Source: CAYZMS01 sp964479625 (GTDB taxonomy: Bacteria > Bacteroidota > Bacteroidia > Chitinophagales > Saprospiraceae). From it: a DNA stretch of 64,000 bases. This document shows positions 18,037 to 26,588 of this stretch, piece after piece; the stretch's first letter is position 1; each line of letters opens with the position of its first letter. Location: the NCBI GenBank assembly GCA_964479625.1, contig CAYZMS010000007.1:1-64000 (forward strand). The letters run 5' to 3'. Both the position numbers and the translations under genes were made by a program. The notes under the pieces were generated by a model that worked only from the letters and a program-made list of their open reading frames with translations, was not told the origin of the DNA and searched no databases.

Positions 18037-18378
18037 CTAATTTTCACCCTCCTCTGCCCTTTCCAGCCCTTTCAATACCTTTTCATACAAGGCCGCTAAG
18101 CCTTCGGCATCTTTGAGGTAGGTCATAAGTGTGGAATCCAGAATAGCCGAGTCTATCTCGTGAATGGCAAAGATCTGTTCGGTATAAACCGATCTCATAC
18201 TATCCTTGGTGATGCCGTACAAATTTTGTAATCCGGCTTCAGCCAGATGCAGATCGATCAGGATGGGGACTAGTTCATCTTCTGTTAAAGGGGCCTCCGG
18301 GCCTGCCTTTCGGCAGAAGTGCACTCCCAAAAGGACGAGAAAAAGCAATAAGAAAACTAACTTGAAATTCAGTCGCAA
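18037..18378 (-). CDS. DUF4296 putative lipoprotein
   Basis: A 113-aa exported protein with a hydrophobic N-terminus (about 6-21) ending in VHFC, a weak lipobox, followed by the DUF4296 region (about 30-100; TEDELVPILIDLHLAEAG is the characteristic stretch). The family is restricted to Bacteroidota and has no known function. The start is TTG at 18378; no in-frame ATG precedes it. It lies 28 nt after sixA and ends the pyrR-pyrB-redoxin-sixA series on this strand. Confidence 0.82.
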   Translation of the reverse strand: MRLNFKLVFLLLFLVLLGVHFCRKAGPEAPLTEDELVPILIDLHLAEAGLQNLYGITKDSMRSVYTEQIFAIHEIDSAILDSTLMTYLKDAEGLAALYEKVLKGLERAEEGEN

Positions 18379-18406
18379 GAAGAAAGGTATTGATAGGGCG
18401 GTTTGA

Positions 18407-18904
18407 TCAGGAGAAATATTGCTTTGGTCGATGAAACTCCGTCATTATGGATTTCCCCCCTCCAAAGCCAGTCCAGGACTCGGCATCGGAGTCTACCCGA
18501 AAGATCCCGCAGGTAGGGACATTGATGATGGGTTCCGTTGAAAAGCGGTTAGCCAGGGCCGTGAAGGTAGGGTTGTGCCCGAAAACCATAATCGTATGTT
18601 CCGATTCGGGCCGACTTCTTATAACCTCCATTACATCTTCAGGATAGGCTTCATAAATTCGGGGTATGACCTCCAACTCATTATCGGTAAGATGAAGGGC
18701 TTCCAGGAAAAAGCGGGCGGTCGTCAGCGCCCGGTTGGCAGGGCTGGTCAATAATTTATCGGGTCGTACTCCTTCCATATAGAGCAACTCTCCCATAAAG
18801 GGAGCATCTCTGCGGCCCCTTTTATTTAAGGGCCGATCGATATCATCCAGTTCCGGGTCCTTCCAACTAGACTTAGCGTGTCTTATAAAATAAACCGTTT
18901 TCAT
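18407..18904 (-). CDS. sixA: Histidine phosphatase, SixA-like
   Basis: A 165-aa histidine (acid) phosphatase-superfamily protein. The N-terminal RHAKSS motif carries the phospho-accepting His 9, and FGHNPT carries the second catalytic His. E. coli SixA dephosphorylates phosphohistidine on PTS and phosphorelay proteins; the actual substrate here is unknown. The ATG overlaps the stop of the thioredoxin-like gene (ATGA). Confidence 0.88.
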   Translation of the reverse strand: MKTVYFIRHAKSSWKDPELDDIDRPLNKRGRRDAPFMGELLYMEGVRPDKLLTSPANRALTTARFFLEALHLTDNELEVIPRIYEAYPEDVMEVIRSRPESEHTIMVFGHNPTFTALANRFSTEPIINVPTCGIFRVDSDAESWTGFGGGKSIMTEFHRPKQYFS

Positions 18905-20307
18905 CCTTGTTCGCGTAGCATGATTTGATCCATTACCTCTCCTAATTGTTCGGCACCAATTTGTTTAGCTAAGATAATCTTTTGCTCATCTAAAATATAA
19001 ATCTGAGGGGTCGTTTTTACATTGTACTTTTCGTAGTAGCGTGAGCGATTGTAGGGATCTACTGCATGCAACCAGTTCCCTATCTCTTTTTCATCAATAT
19101 ACTCCCAACACATGGGAACCTCCTTGTACGTTTTGGTACAAACGGCAATAAGCTTGATATCCTTGTCTTTATAAGCTTCATAGAATGCTTTCAGGTGGGG
19201 AGTGGATTTTTTACAATGGCTGCAATCCGGCCTCCAAAAGTAAAGGATGGCATATTTGCTATCTACCTCATACAAGCTAAAGGATTCATCTGCTTGATTC
19301 TGGACGGTAATATCAGGCGCCTTATTGCCGATCAACAGGGGTTTTAATTCTGCTGCATTATCGACGATCTTTTTCAGCTGCTCTTCATCCACCCAGGGTG
19401 CCTGACCGGTCGCGTAGTATTTCTCAGCAAGATGTACATAAACGGCATCCATTCCAACGATCTTGGAGGTTGCATACTTATTTAAGAAATGGATAAGGTA
19501 GAATTTAAAGGTAGGTTCGCTGGGGCGCACCTTTTCCAGTACATTATCAATGGCCAGGATCAACGAATCAGGATGCTGGTAATTGAGTTTTTCGATATAA
19601 GATTGAATCCGTTCGAAGAGAAAGGGCGTTCGCAACATGCGGGGATCTGCAAGATCGATATTGTCAAAATAATGTTCCCGGGTGTACACCCAGCGCTTCA
19701 TTTGCAGTTCCTCCGGAGTTCCCTCAAATTCGGGCATAGGTACATCCATATTGGCCCGAATGATAGCTGAGGTCAGCGTTCCCGGATGGTCTTTTACCAG
19801 GTCTTGCTGATACCGGGTGACCGATTCGTTCAATTGGACCAATTGCCCCTTAAGGCTTTCTGTTTGGGTGTTCTCCGTGCTGTTTTGCAATAATTGCTGG
19901 AGGCTGTCCGCCTCGGGACGCTTTGCTCCCAAAAATTGCAGATAATCGTAAAAAAGCTGGTTATCTAGTGCGTTATTAAAGGTGATGTGCTCCGCACTGT
20001 TCTCCTTTCGAGTGTTGATGGAAAACTGTTGTTCATTTTCAGAAATAAGGATCTGAAAAAAGTCGTTATCCGGAGCCATTACGATCAGGTACATCCCTCC
20101 AGGCAGGGGCTCCTCTCCTTCAAAAACGAACTTTCCCTGGTCATTTACAGTGGTGGTGTCCTCTAGGAATTGGCCTTCACCCTGATAGAAACCGAGGTAT
20201 AGCTCGGGTTCTTCATATCCTTCAATTGCCACTTCGATACGATAACCCTCCTGTGCCAGTAAAGGAATGATCACCCAACTAAACAAACAAAAGAGTAACA
20301 AACGCAT
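18901..20307 (-). CDS. Thioredoxin-like protein with DUF4369 domain
   Basis: A 468-aa exported protein. A signal peptide (1-18, cleavage after LLA) precedes a DUF4369-type beta-sandwich (about 20-115), a helical middle (about 120-325, DUF5106-like) and a C-terminal thioredoxin fold (about 330-465) with redox motif RPDCSHCKKS (CSHC) and cis-Pro region KTTPQIY. Such proteins act in periplasmic or envelope disulfide chemistry, possibly thiol-disulfide exchange; the partner is unknown. It lies 40 nt downstream of pyrB and overlaps sixA by 4 nt. Confidence 0.87.
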   Translation of the reverse strand: MRLLLFCLFSWVIIPLLAQEGYRIEVAIEGYEEPELYLGFYQGEGQFLEDTTTVNDQGKFVFEGEEPLPGGMYLIVMAPDNDFFQILISENEQQFSINTRKENSAEHITFNNALDNQLFYDYLQFLGAKRPEADSLQQLLQNSTENTQTESLKGQLVQLNESVTRYQQDLVKDHPGTLTSAIIRANMDVPMPEFEGTPEELQMKRWVYTREHYFDNIDLADPRMLRTPFLFERIQSYIEKLNYQHPDSLILAIDNVLEKVRPSEPTFKFYLIHFLNKYATSKIVGMDAVYVHLAEKYYATGQAPWVDEEQLKKIVDNAAELKPLLIGNKAPDITVQNQADESFSLYEVDSKYAILYFWRPDCSHCKKSTPHLKAFYEAYKDKDIKLIAVCTKTYKEVPMCWEYIDEKEIGNWLHAVDPYNRSRYYEKYNVKTTPQIYILDEQKIILAKQIGAEQLGEVMDQIMLREQG

Positions 20308-20347
20308 GATCGTTTTACTTTTTGAAAAGGTACTAAGTCAAAAATGC

Positions 20348-21298
20348 TTATTCCGTCTCCTGGCGGGGAGCCGCCGCCAATAAATAGAGGACCGCCATTC
20401 GTATGGCGACTCCGTTTTCGACCTGTTGAAGTATGATCGAGTGCTCAGAGTCTGCAACATCGCTGGTGATCTCCACTCCCCGATTAATAGGACCCGGGTG
20501 CATAATAACAATCGGATGGCTCAATCGGTCGAGTACTTCCCGATTAACGCCAAAATATTGGGTATATTCCCTAAGAGATGGAAAAAATCGAATCCTTTGG
20601 CGTTCGAGCTGGATACGGAGGATGTTCGCGACATCGCACCATTCCAGGGTTCGTTCTAAATTGAAATCCACCTCCACACCCAATTCGTGAATGTGCTTTG
20701 GTATCAAGGTAGGTGGGCCGCAAACACGCACCTTAGCACCTAGTTTCTGGAGGCAAAATACATTGCTCAAGGCTACTCTGGAATGTAGGATATCTCCAAG
20801 GATGGCTATCTTTTTCCCTTTGAGTTCCCCTACCTTTTCCTGCATGGAATAAGCATCCAGTAAGGCTTGAGTGGGATGTTCGTGGGTACCGTCGCCTGCG
20901 TTAATGATATTAGCATCGATATGTTGGGACAAAAAACGGGGCGCACCCGGAGCCGGATGCCGCATAACCACCATATCCACTTTCATCGAAAGAATATTAT
21001 TGACGGTATCCAACAGGGTTTCTCCCTTGTTGACCGAAGAGGAAGAAGCCGAGAAGTTAACCACATCCGCACTTAGTCTTTTCTCCGCTAATTCAAAAGA
21101 GATCCTGGTCCGGGTAGAATTTTCGAAAAACAGATTAGCAATGGTCACATCCCGCAGGGAGGGCACCTTTTTAATAGGACGGTTGATTACATCCTTGAAG
21201 TTATCAGCAGTATGAAAGATCAAGCGGATATCCTCTGCCGTTATCTCCTTGATACCCAATAAATGCCGGGTGCTTAGGCGCTGTGTTACAGTAGACAT
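20348..21298 (-). CDS. pyrB: Aspartate carbamoyltransferase catalytic subunit
   Basis: Second step of pyrimidine synthesis: carbamoyl phosphate plus aspartate gives N-carbamoyl-aspartate. The 316-aa sequence has the carbamoyl-phosphate loop FFENSTRTR (about 57-65), MRHPAPGAP, GDGTHEHPTQALLD, the aspartate-binding region near RIQLERQR and HPGPINRGVEI. Length matches PyrB. No pyrI regulatory subunit gene is nearby. It lies 14 nt after pyrR, so the two are one transcription unit. Confidence 0.96.
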   Translation of the reverse strand: MSTVTQRLSTRHLLGIKEITAEDIRLIFHTADNFKDVINRPIKKVPSLRDVTIANLFFENSTRTRISFELAEKRLSADVVNFSASSSSVNKGETLLDTVNNILSMKVDMVVMRHPAPGAPRFLSQHIDANIINAGDGTHEHPTQALLDAYSMQEKVGELKGKKIAILGDILHSRVALSNVFCLQKLGAKVRVCGPPTLIPKHIHELGVEVDFNLERTLEWCDVANILRIQLERQRIRFFPSLREYTQYFGVNREVLDRLSHPIVIMHPGPINRGVEITSDVADSEHSIILQQVENGVAIRMAVLYLLAAAPRQETE

Positions 21299-21312
21299 TT
21301 AACTATTCCGGT

Positions 21313-21879
21313 TTATTGGTCCTTTTTTTCAGCAAATAACAGAATGCGATCGTCCCCCCCTGTTTGTTCCCTCCATTCTACCTGCACGTAAGCCTGATCC
21401 AGCGCATCCACCCGGATACCAGCGTAATTTGGCCGAATGGGCAATTTGCGATTGAAACGCCGGTCCACCATTACTACTAATTCAACAGAGCGCGGGCGGC
21501 CAAAATGATTCAAAGCGGTAAGTGCAGCCTGGATGGTTCGTCCGGTATACAATACATCATCTACCAAAATTACCTTTTTATCCTCAACCAGAAAGTTCAT
21601 TTCTGTCCTGCTGGCTTCCAGAGGCCGGGTACGGCGCCGAAAGTCGTCTCTGTAAAAGGTTATATCTAGCTTACCGTAATCCAGGTGGGAAACGCCCAGG
21701 TCCTCCCGCAGCCGTTTATTGATCCGTTCCGCAAGGGGCACTCCTCCGGTTTGGATACCGATCAGGCAGGTATCCTTGAAGTCATCGTAATTTTCAATAA
21801 GCTGATGACAGATCCGATCGATGGTAATCGACAAACGGTCTTTATCCAGAAGTAAGCGGCCGGATGGTTCCATAGACAT
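21313..21879 (-). CDS. pyrR: PyrR bifunctional protein (pyr regulator / uracil phosphoribosyltransferase)
   Basis: A 188-aa phosphoribosyltransferase-fold protein. The PRPP-binding motif VILVDDVLYTGRT (about 100-112) and LDYGKLDITFYRDDF identify PyrR. In Firmicutes PyrR binds pyr mRNA and causes attenuation; in Bacteroidota its regulatory role is not established. I start at ATG 21879: the longer reading from 21903 begins with TTG that lies inside the -7 promoter box, so it cannot be on the transcript. First gene of the pyr cluster. Confidence 0.92.
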   Translation of the reverse strand: MSMEPSGRLLLDKDRLSITIDRICHQLIENYDDFKDTCLIGIQTGGVPLAERINKRLREDLGVSHLDYGKLDITFYRDDFRRRTRPLEASRTEMNFLVEDKKVILVDDVLYTGRTIQAALTALNHFGRPRSVELVVMVDRRFNRKLPIRPNYAGIRVDALDQAYVQVEWREQTGGDDRILLFAEKKDQ

Positions 21880-21900
21880 GCTTGCAGGAAATTCAAAACA

Positions 21901-21908
21901 CAAAGATA
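21901..21908 (-). promoter_or_regulatory. Promoter -7 box of pyrR-pyrB
   Basis: TATCTTTG on the minus strand, an exact consensus match, 22 nt upstream of the pyrR ATG. It fixes the pyrR start and leaves a leader of only about 15 nt, too short for a Bacillus-style attenuator. Confidence 0.6.
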
Positions 21909-21984
21909 CAGCTTGATGTGGGCAAAAGCATAGTTAAGTCCAAAAAAAGAAAGGATAGCTGGAGAGATGGGTATCCTAAAAAAT

Positions 21985-22008
21985 AACGGGGCAAGATTTT
22001 GCCCCGTT
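21985..22008 (-). terminator. Intrinsic terminator upstream of pyrR (end of the glnS transcript)
   Basis: A perfect 10-bp stem, AACGGGGCAA/TTGCCCCGTT, with a 4-nt loop, followed on the minus strand by A then six T. It lies between glnS and pyrR and upstream of the pyrR promoter, so it terminates transcription arriving from glnS rather than acting in the pyrR leader. The remaining gap (22009-22283) shows no gene. Confidence 0.8.
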
Positions 22009-22283
22009 CCCCATACATGTTGTTTGATCTAGAATGCTGTTATTTCTTTTTCGAAAAGGCAAAATCTTAGTGGATAGAAAATTTCACTTTATTCGAGTAG
22101 TATTTATCCTACAAAGGTTAACTTCGAACATTTCTAAATAAAAAGCAACAGGAATTTACGTGTAATCCAAAATAGCTACCTAAGCGAATTGTTAGGCTTT
22201 CGAAATGCACGATTTCATACCTTAAAATCCTTTATCAAGCATCGCATCTTCCCATCCTGAAGTCGATACCTAAGGAATACCCC

Positions 22284-23960
22284 CTACTTTTTCTTTTTCG
22301 CCCAGCTATCTTTCAAACTTACCGTTAAGTTGAAAATAGGTTGTTCCGGACTATGTTCGTCATCTGCACAAAAATATCCTTTGCGCATAAACTGTACCCG
22401 GGCATTTGGCTTAACCATGGCCAAGGCCGGTTCCATCAGGGCTTTTTTATTCACCACCAGGCTTTGTTTATTATAGAATTCCAAAAAATCTTTTTCCTCA
22501 TGAGCGGAAGGTTCCGGATCCGTAAATAAGCGATCGTATATTCGGACTTCAGCCGGAACGGCATGTTCCGCTGAGACCCAATGCAGCGTACCCTTGGCCT
22601 TCACCCCACTAGTATCAGATCCGGATCGACTGTCCGGAAAATACGTGGCGTAAATTTCCAGGATCTCCCCTGTTTCTGGATCCTTTTTAAAATCTTCACA
22701 ATGGATAATGTAAGCACCTTTCAAACGAACATTACGCCCGGGAGCAAGCCGGAAGAATTTTTTGGGCGGATCCTCCATAAAGTCCTCCCGCTCGATGAAC
22801 AACTCTCTGGAAAAAGGGATTTCCCGGTTGCCGCTGGATTCGTCTTCCGGATTATTCACTGTTTCCATTTGTTCGACCAGGGTTTCCGGATAATTCGAAA
22901 TGATCAATTTAACCGGATCCAAAACGACCATATACCTGGAAGCTGTCCGGTTTAGTTCCTCCCTGACAGCATGCTCCAGCCGCTCGATCTCCATGACATT
23001 ATTGCGGGTGGTTAAGCCGGTATCCTCACAAAATCGTACAATCGCCTTCGGTGGATATCCCCGACGGCGCAAGCCGGCCAGGGTAGGCATTCGGGGATCG
23101 TCCCAACCATTGACATAGCATTCTTCCACCAATAAGCGCAACTTCCGCTTACTGGTGATCATATAGGATACATTCATCCTGGCAAATTCAATTTGCCGAC
23201 TGGGGAAGATCTCCAATTTTTCGATCAACCAATTATATAATGGCCTGTGATGGACAAACTCCAAAGAACAAAGAGAATGCGTTACCTCCTCAATAGCATC
23301 CGATTGCCCGTGGGCAAAATCATACATGGGATAGATACACCATTCGTCACCGGTGCGATGATGTGCTTCCTTCTTTATCCGGTAAAGAATGGGATCCCGC
23401 ATATGCAAATTGGGCGAACTCATATCGATCTTCGCCCGGAGCACCCGGCTACCATCGGGAAATTCACCGGCTTTCATTCGTTGAAAAAGATCCAGGTTTT
23501 CTTCCACCGACCGATCCCGATAGGGGCTGTTTTTCCCTGGCTTTTCGGTATCGCCCTTCATCTCAGCGATCTCTTCTGGGGTACTGTCATCCACATAGGC
23601 CAGGCCTTTTTTGATCAGCTTGATCGCAAAGGCATACAATTGAGGAAAATAATCACTAGCGAAATGTTCCCCCGACCATTCATACCCCAGCCAGTGCACA
23701 TCGTTTCGGATACTATCTACATACTCCGTGCTTTCCGTACTGGGATTAGTATCATCAAAGCGGAGGTTGGCCTTGCCCCGATAGCGTTCAGCAATACCGA
23801 AATTCACAACGATCGCCTTGGCATGGCCGATATGCAGATAACCGTTCGGCTCGGGCGGAAAGCGCGTTTGTACCCGGCCGTCATGCTTGCCGTCAGCAAT
23901 ATCCTTTTCTATCTCCTCTTCAATAAAGTTGAGTCTCTTTTCTTTAGTTTCGTTACTCAT
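22284..23960 (-). CDS. glnS: Glutaminyl-tRNA synthetase
   Basis: Charges tRNA-Gln with glutamine. The 558-aa class I synthetase has the HIGH-box region PPEPNGYLHIGHAKA (about 35-49), the catalytic core, a KMSKS variant in MITSKRKLRLL, and a two-barrel anticodon-binding C-terminus ending KKKK. I start at ATG 23960 (MSNETKEKRLNF). The in-frame extension to 24077 has no GlnRS character, and a -7 box at 24018-24025 places the transcript start between them. A direct GlnRS suggests that Gln-tRNA is not made only through transamidation. argS follows on its 5' side with only 123 nt between. Confidence 0.96.
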   Translation of the reverse strand: MSNETKEKRLNFIEEEIEKDIADGKHDGRVQTRFPPEPNGYLHIGHAKAIVVNFGIAERYRGKANLRFDDTNPSTESTEYVDSIRNDVHWLGYEWSGEHFASDYFPQLYAFAIKLIKKGLAYVDDSTPEEIAEMKGDTEKPGKNSPYRDRSVEENLDLFQRMKAGEFPDGSRVLRAKIDMSSPNLHMRDPILYRIKKEAHHRTGDEWCIYPMYDFAHGQSDAIEEVTHSLCSLEFVHHRPLYNWLIEKLEIFPSRQIEFARMNVSYMITSKRKLRLLVEECYVNGWDDPRMPTLAGLRRRGYPPKAIVRFCEDTGLTTRNNVMEIERLEHAVREELNRTASRYMVVLDPVKLIISNYPETLVEQMETVNNPEDESSGNREIPFSRELFIEREDFMEDPPKKFFRLAPGRNVRLKGAYIIHCEDFKKDPETGEILEIYATYFPDSRSGSDTSGVKAKGTLHWVSAEHAVPAEVRIYDRLFTDPEPSAHEEKDFLEFYNKQSLVVNKKALMEPALAMVKPNARVQFMRKGYFCADDEHSPEQPIFNLTVSLKDSWAKKKK

Positions 23961-24017
23961 GGGTATTACATTTTGTAACCGGCCCCTTAGAGGCCATTTT
24001 GGATCTTTTAAAATAAA

Positions 24018-24025
24018 CAAAGATA
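24018..24025 (-). promoter_or_regulatory. Promoter -7 box of glnS
   Basis: TATCTTTG on the minus strand, 58 nt upstream of the chosen ATG. It argues against the longer reading frame and for independent transcription from argS. Confidence 0.55.
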
Positions 24026-24083
24026 TGGGGCCTATTCGATCGGTATAAAATACCGCTTTTACTTCCTGCGGGTGCATCTGACT

Positions 24084-25931
24084 TTACATCCGATCCGGCA
24101 TTTCAATTCCCAACAGGCCCATTCCGGTTTTCAACGTATTGGCAATGGCGGTACTTAGTTGCAACCGGAATGCCCGGGCAGCTTCAGTTTCCGCTTTCAG
24201 AATTTGAAAATCGTGATAAAAGCGGTGAAAGGACTTTGCCAGGTCAAAACAGTAATTAGCCAGATGGCTGGGATCGTATTCCTCCGCTGCCTGCCGGATA
24301 ATATCCGGAAAGGCGTACAATTGAGCCGTCAGATCCCTTTCTATCGGATCAAGGAATTCATGTTCAACCGCATTGGAGGCGTCAAAAGTTCCCGCTTTCC
24401 TTAATACCGATTGTATTCGAACGTAAGCATTCTGGATATAGGGCCCAGTTTGCCCTTGCATGTCAACGGATTCAGCCGGGTTAAAGGTCATTCGCTTTTT
24501 GGGATTTACCCGAACGATAAAATACTTTAAGGCCGCCATGGCCACCTTTCGAATGACCTCTTCCCGCTCTTCGGCTTTCAATGCATCAAGGGTTCCCCGT
24601 TCGGCAGCCTGCTTTCGAGCTTCTTTAATGACCTCCTCCATCAGGTCGTCTGCATCAACCACCGTACCTTCCCGCGACTTCATTCTTCCACTGGGTAGGT
24701 CCACCATTCCATAAGATAAGTGATACAAGCCATCTGCATAAGGTTCTTCCAAACGTTGTAGTATCTCAAATAAAACCTGAAAGTGGTAATTTTGCTCATC
24801 GGCTACCGTATAGACCATTCTGTCTACCCCGAAGTCCTGATACCGCAACTGAGCCGTGCCGATATCCTGGGTCATATAGACCGAAGTGCCATTACTCCGC
24901 AGTACCAGTTTATGGTCCAGCTTGGCGTCTTCCAGGTCTATCCAGACCGAACCATCTTCCTTCCTGTAGAAGATATCCTTCTCCAAGCCTTCTTCTATAG
25001 CCTCTTTTCCCAACAAATAGGTCTCCGATTCGTAATACAGTTTATCAAAGGAAACGCCCATTCTTTCATAGGTGACATCATACCCATCGTACACCCACAG
25101 GTTCATCTTTTTCCAAAGCGCCACCGTTTCCGGATCTCCGGCCTCCCATGCCAACAGCATATCCTTGGCTTGTCTGCCAAGTTCACTATGCTCATTGAAA
25201 TAGGTGTTTTTATAGCGTTTAAAAAAGTCTTTGGCAGATTCCTCCTTTTTGGCTAGTTTTTCGAAAGTAGCGATTGCGGTATCTGTAGTTTGCCATGCCG
25301 TATATTCTTCTTCGTACTTTTTTTGGAACAAGACATAGTAGCCTCCTACAAAGTGGTCGCTTTTCGTGCCAGTGGATTCAGGTGTTGCACCTCCGCTGAA
25401 TTTCTGCCAGGCCAGCATGCTTTTGCAAATAGCGATGCCCCGGTCGTTAATTACCTGTACCCGAACGACTTCATTACCGGCTGCTTCCAGAATACAGGAT
25501 ACCGACCAGCCCAGCAGGATGTTGCGCACATGTCCAAGGTGCAGGGGTTTATTCGTATTTGGAGAAGAATATTCCACTAATACCTTTTGCCCGGTGGGGG
25601 GCAATTTGCCATAATCCTCCTTTTCAAAAATATCAGCCAGGAAAGCGCGCCAATAGGCCCCGTCAACTTCCAGGTTCAGAAATCCCTTGATCACGTTAAA
25701 CCCTACGATCTCTGCAAGCTTTTCCTGAAGGTAGTTCCCCAGAGCTTCGGCTAATTCTTCCGGTTTTTGCTTTGCCAGTCGGGTGAATGGAAAAACCACC
25801 AGGGTAAAATCGCCTTCAAACTCCTTTCGAGTTGGGGTCAGATTGATCTGATGGTGATCTACCCTGGCGTCATATAAGGTTTGCAGACCTAAAGCGACCT
25901 GCTCTTCGATCAGTTGAACGATATCTTTCAT
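24084..25931 (-). CDS. argS: Arginyl-tRNA synthetase
   Basis: Charges tRNA-Arg with arginine. The 615-aa class I enzyme has an N-terminal additional domain, the HIGH variant in SSPNTNKPLHLGHVRN (about 123-138), a degenerate KMSKS loop (GRMKSREGTVVDADDL) typical of ArgRS, and a DALR anticodon-binding domain at the C-terminus (LTAQLYAFPDII...MGLLGIEMPDRM). I start at ATG 25931 (MKDIVQL). The longer frame begins with TTG 25952, which lies in a -7 promoter box. Confidence 0.96.
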   Translation of the reverse strand: MKDIVQLIEEQVALGLQTLYDARVDHHQINLTPTRKEFEGDFTLVVFPFTRLAKQKPEELAEALGNYLQEKLAEIVGFNVIKGFLNLEVDGAYWRAFLADIFEKEDYGKLPPTGQKVLVEYSSPNTNKPLHLGHVRNILLGWSVSCILEAAGNEVVRVQVINDRGIAICKSMLAWQKFSGGATPESTGTKSDHFVGGYYVLFQKKYEEEYTAWQTTDTAIATFEKLAKKEESAKDFFKRYKNTYFNEHSELGRQAKDMLLAWEAGDPETVALWKKMNLWVYDGYDVTYERMGVSFDKLYYESETYLLGKEAIEEGLEKDIFYRKEDGSVWIDLEDAKLDHKLVLRSNGTSVYMTQDIGTAQLRYQDFGVDRMVYTVADEQNYHFQVLFEILQRLEEPYADGLYHLSYGMVDLPSGRMKSREGTVVDADDLMEEVIKEARKQAAERGTLDALKAEEREEVIRKVAMAALKYFIVRVNPKKRMTFNPAESVDMQGQTGPYIQNAYVRIQSVLRKAGTFDASNAVEHEFLDPIERDLTAQLYAFPDIIRQAAEEYDPSHLANYCFDLAKSFHRFYHDFQILKAETEAARAFRLQLSTAIANTLKTGMGLLGIEMPDRM

Positions 25932-25949
25932 ATTTTTAAAATAACGGGG

Positions 25950-25957
25950 CAAAGGTA
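25950..25957 (-). promoter_or_regulatory. Promoter -7 box of argS
   Basis: TACCTTTG on the minus strand, 18 nt before the argS ATG. It gives a leader of roughly 12 nt and rules out the TTG at 25952 as start. Confidence 0.6.
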
Positions 25958-26057
25958 CCTGTTTTATTGTTTCTGAAAAATTGATATCAGCGGGATGTGG
26001 AAAAGGGGATTTAATTTTTCAGCTCGTAAATTTGGTGTTATAGAAATTTTTTATCAT

Positions 26058-26097
26058 TAGGTGCCTTGCATCTATAGGTATAGATGCAAGGCACCTA
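26058..26097. terminator. 19-bp perfect hairpin downstream of the secreted-protein gene
   Basis: 26058-26076 and 26079-26097 are exact reverse complements of 19 nt separated by 2 nt. It lies 16 nt past the stop of the minus-strand gene ending at 26113. The minus-strand flank after the stem is A-rich rather than T-rich, so it may be a transcript-end stabiliser as much as a terminator. Confidence 0.6.
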
Positions 26098-26112
26098 CCC
26101 CCGCCCCAAATG

Positions 26113-26547
26113 CTATGCCTGAGGCGGGATTTTTTTCAAATATACTTCTCCGGGAATACAAGGCCCTGCTTTGGAGTCACCCCACCAGCGACCGCTAAGT
26201 ATCCAGGCCCCCTCCTCGTCCCTACTCAATACCAACTGCGCTTCTTTTGTACACCAGTAAAGATTTTCCACTACGCTAGCTTGAATAAAATTGGTTTCTT
26301 TGAACCGAAAAACAGCTCCGTTGAAGGTCCCTTCCAGCTCAACCTCCGCAAATATTTGTTCTACCCCTGCAAAGGAAATGCCTTTTACCTCGACACCGTC
26401 CTGTTTGAGGGTTAACTGAAAAAAATACCTGGACCGGTAGCCACCTTCCTCCTGCGTAAGATACCCTGACCAGGATCCATCTAATAAACCCTGCCCCCAC
26501 AAACTACTGGCAAAAACAAAAAAACACCAGAACAATAGGCATTTCAT
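26113..26547 (-). CDS. Small secreted protein of unknown function
   Basis: A 144-aa protein with a signal peptide (1-18, ending SSLWGQG). The rest is rich in alternating hydrophobic and polar residues, with GSWSGYL at the start and GRWWGDSKAG near the end, which suggests a small beta-barrel or lipocalin-like fold with two cysteines (CTKEA, GPCIPG). No family was recognised. It is divergent from the phosphatase gene at 26589, with a 41-nt shared upstream region that contains no exact -7 box. Confidence 0.75.
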   Translation of the reverse strand: MKCLLFWCFFVFASSLWGQGLLDGSWSGYLTQEEGGYRSRYFFQLTLKQDGVEVKGISFAGVEQIFAEVELEGTFNGAVFRFKETNFIQASVVENLYWCTKEAQLVLSRDEEGAWILSGRWWGDSKAGPCIPGEVYLKKIPPQA

Positions 26548-26588
26548 TTGGGTTTGTTTAATGTAAAAAAATTAAACACTAGCCTTTT

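Noticed and set aside
21880..21903. Eight-residue N-terminal extension of PyrR from TTG
   Set aside because: The TTG lies in the TATCTTTG promoter box; ATG 21879 is the better start.
23247..23978. 243-codon plus-strand ORF antisense to glnS
   Set aside because: The minus frame encodes all glutaminyl-tRNA synthetase motifs; the plus frame is a shadow.
25932..25952. Seven-residue N-terminal extension of ArgS from TTG
   Set aside because: The TTG lies in the TACCTTTG promoter box; ATG 25931 fits ArgRS better.
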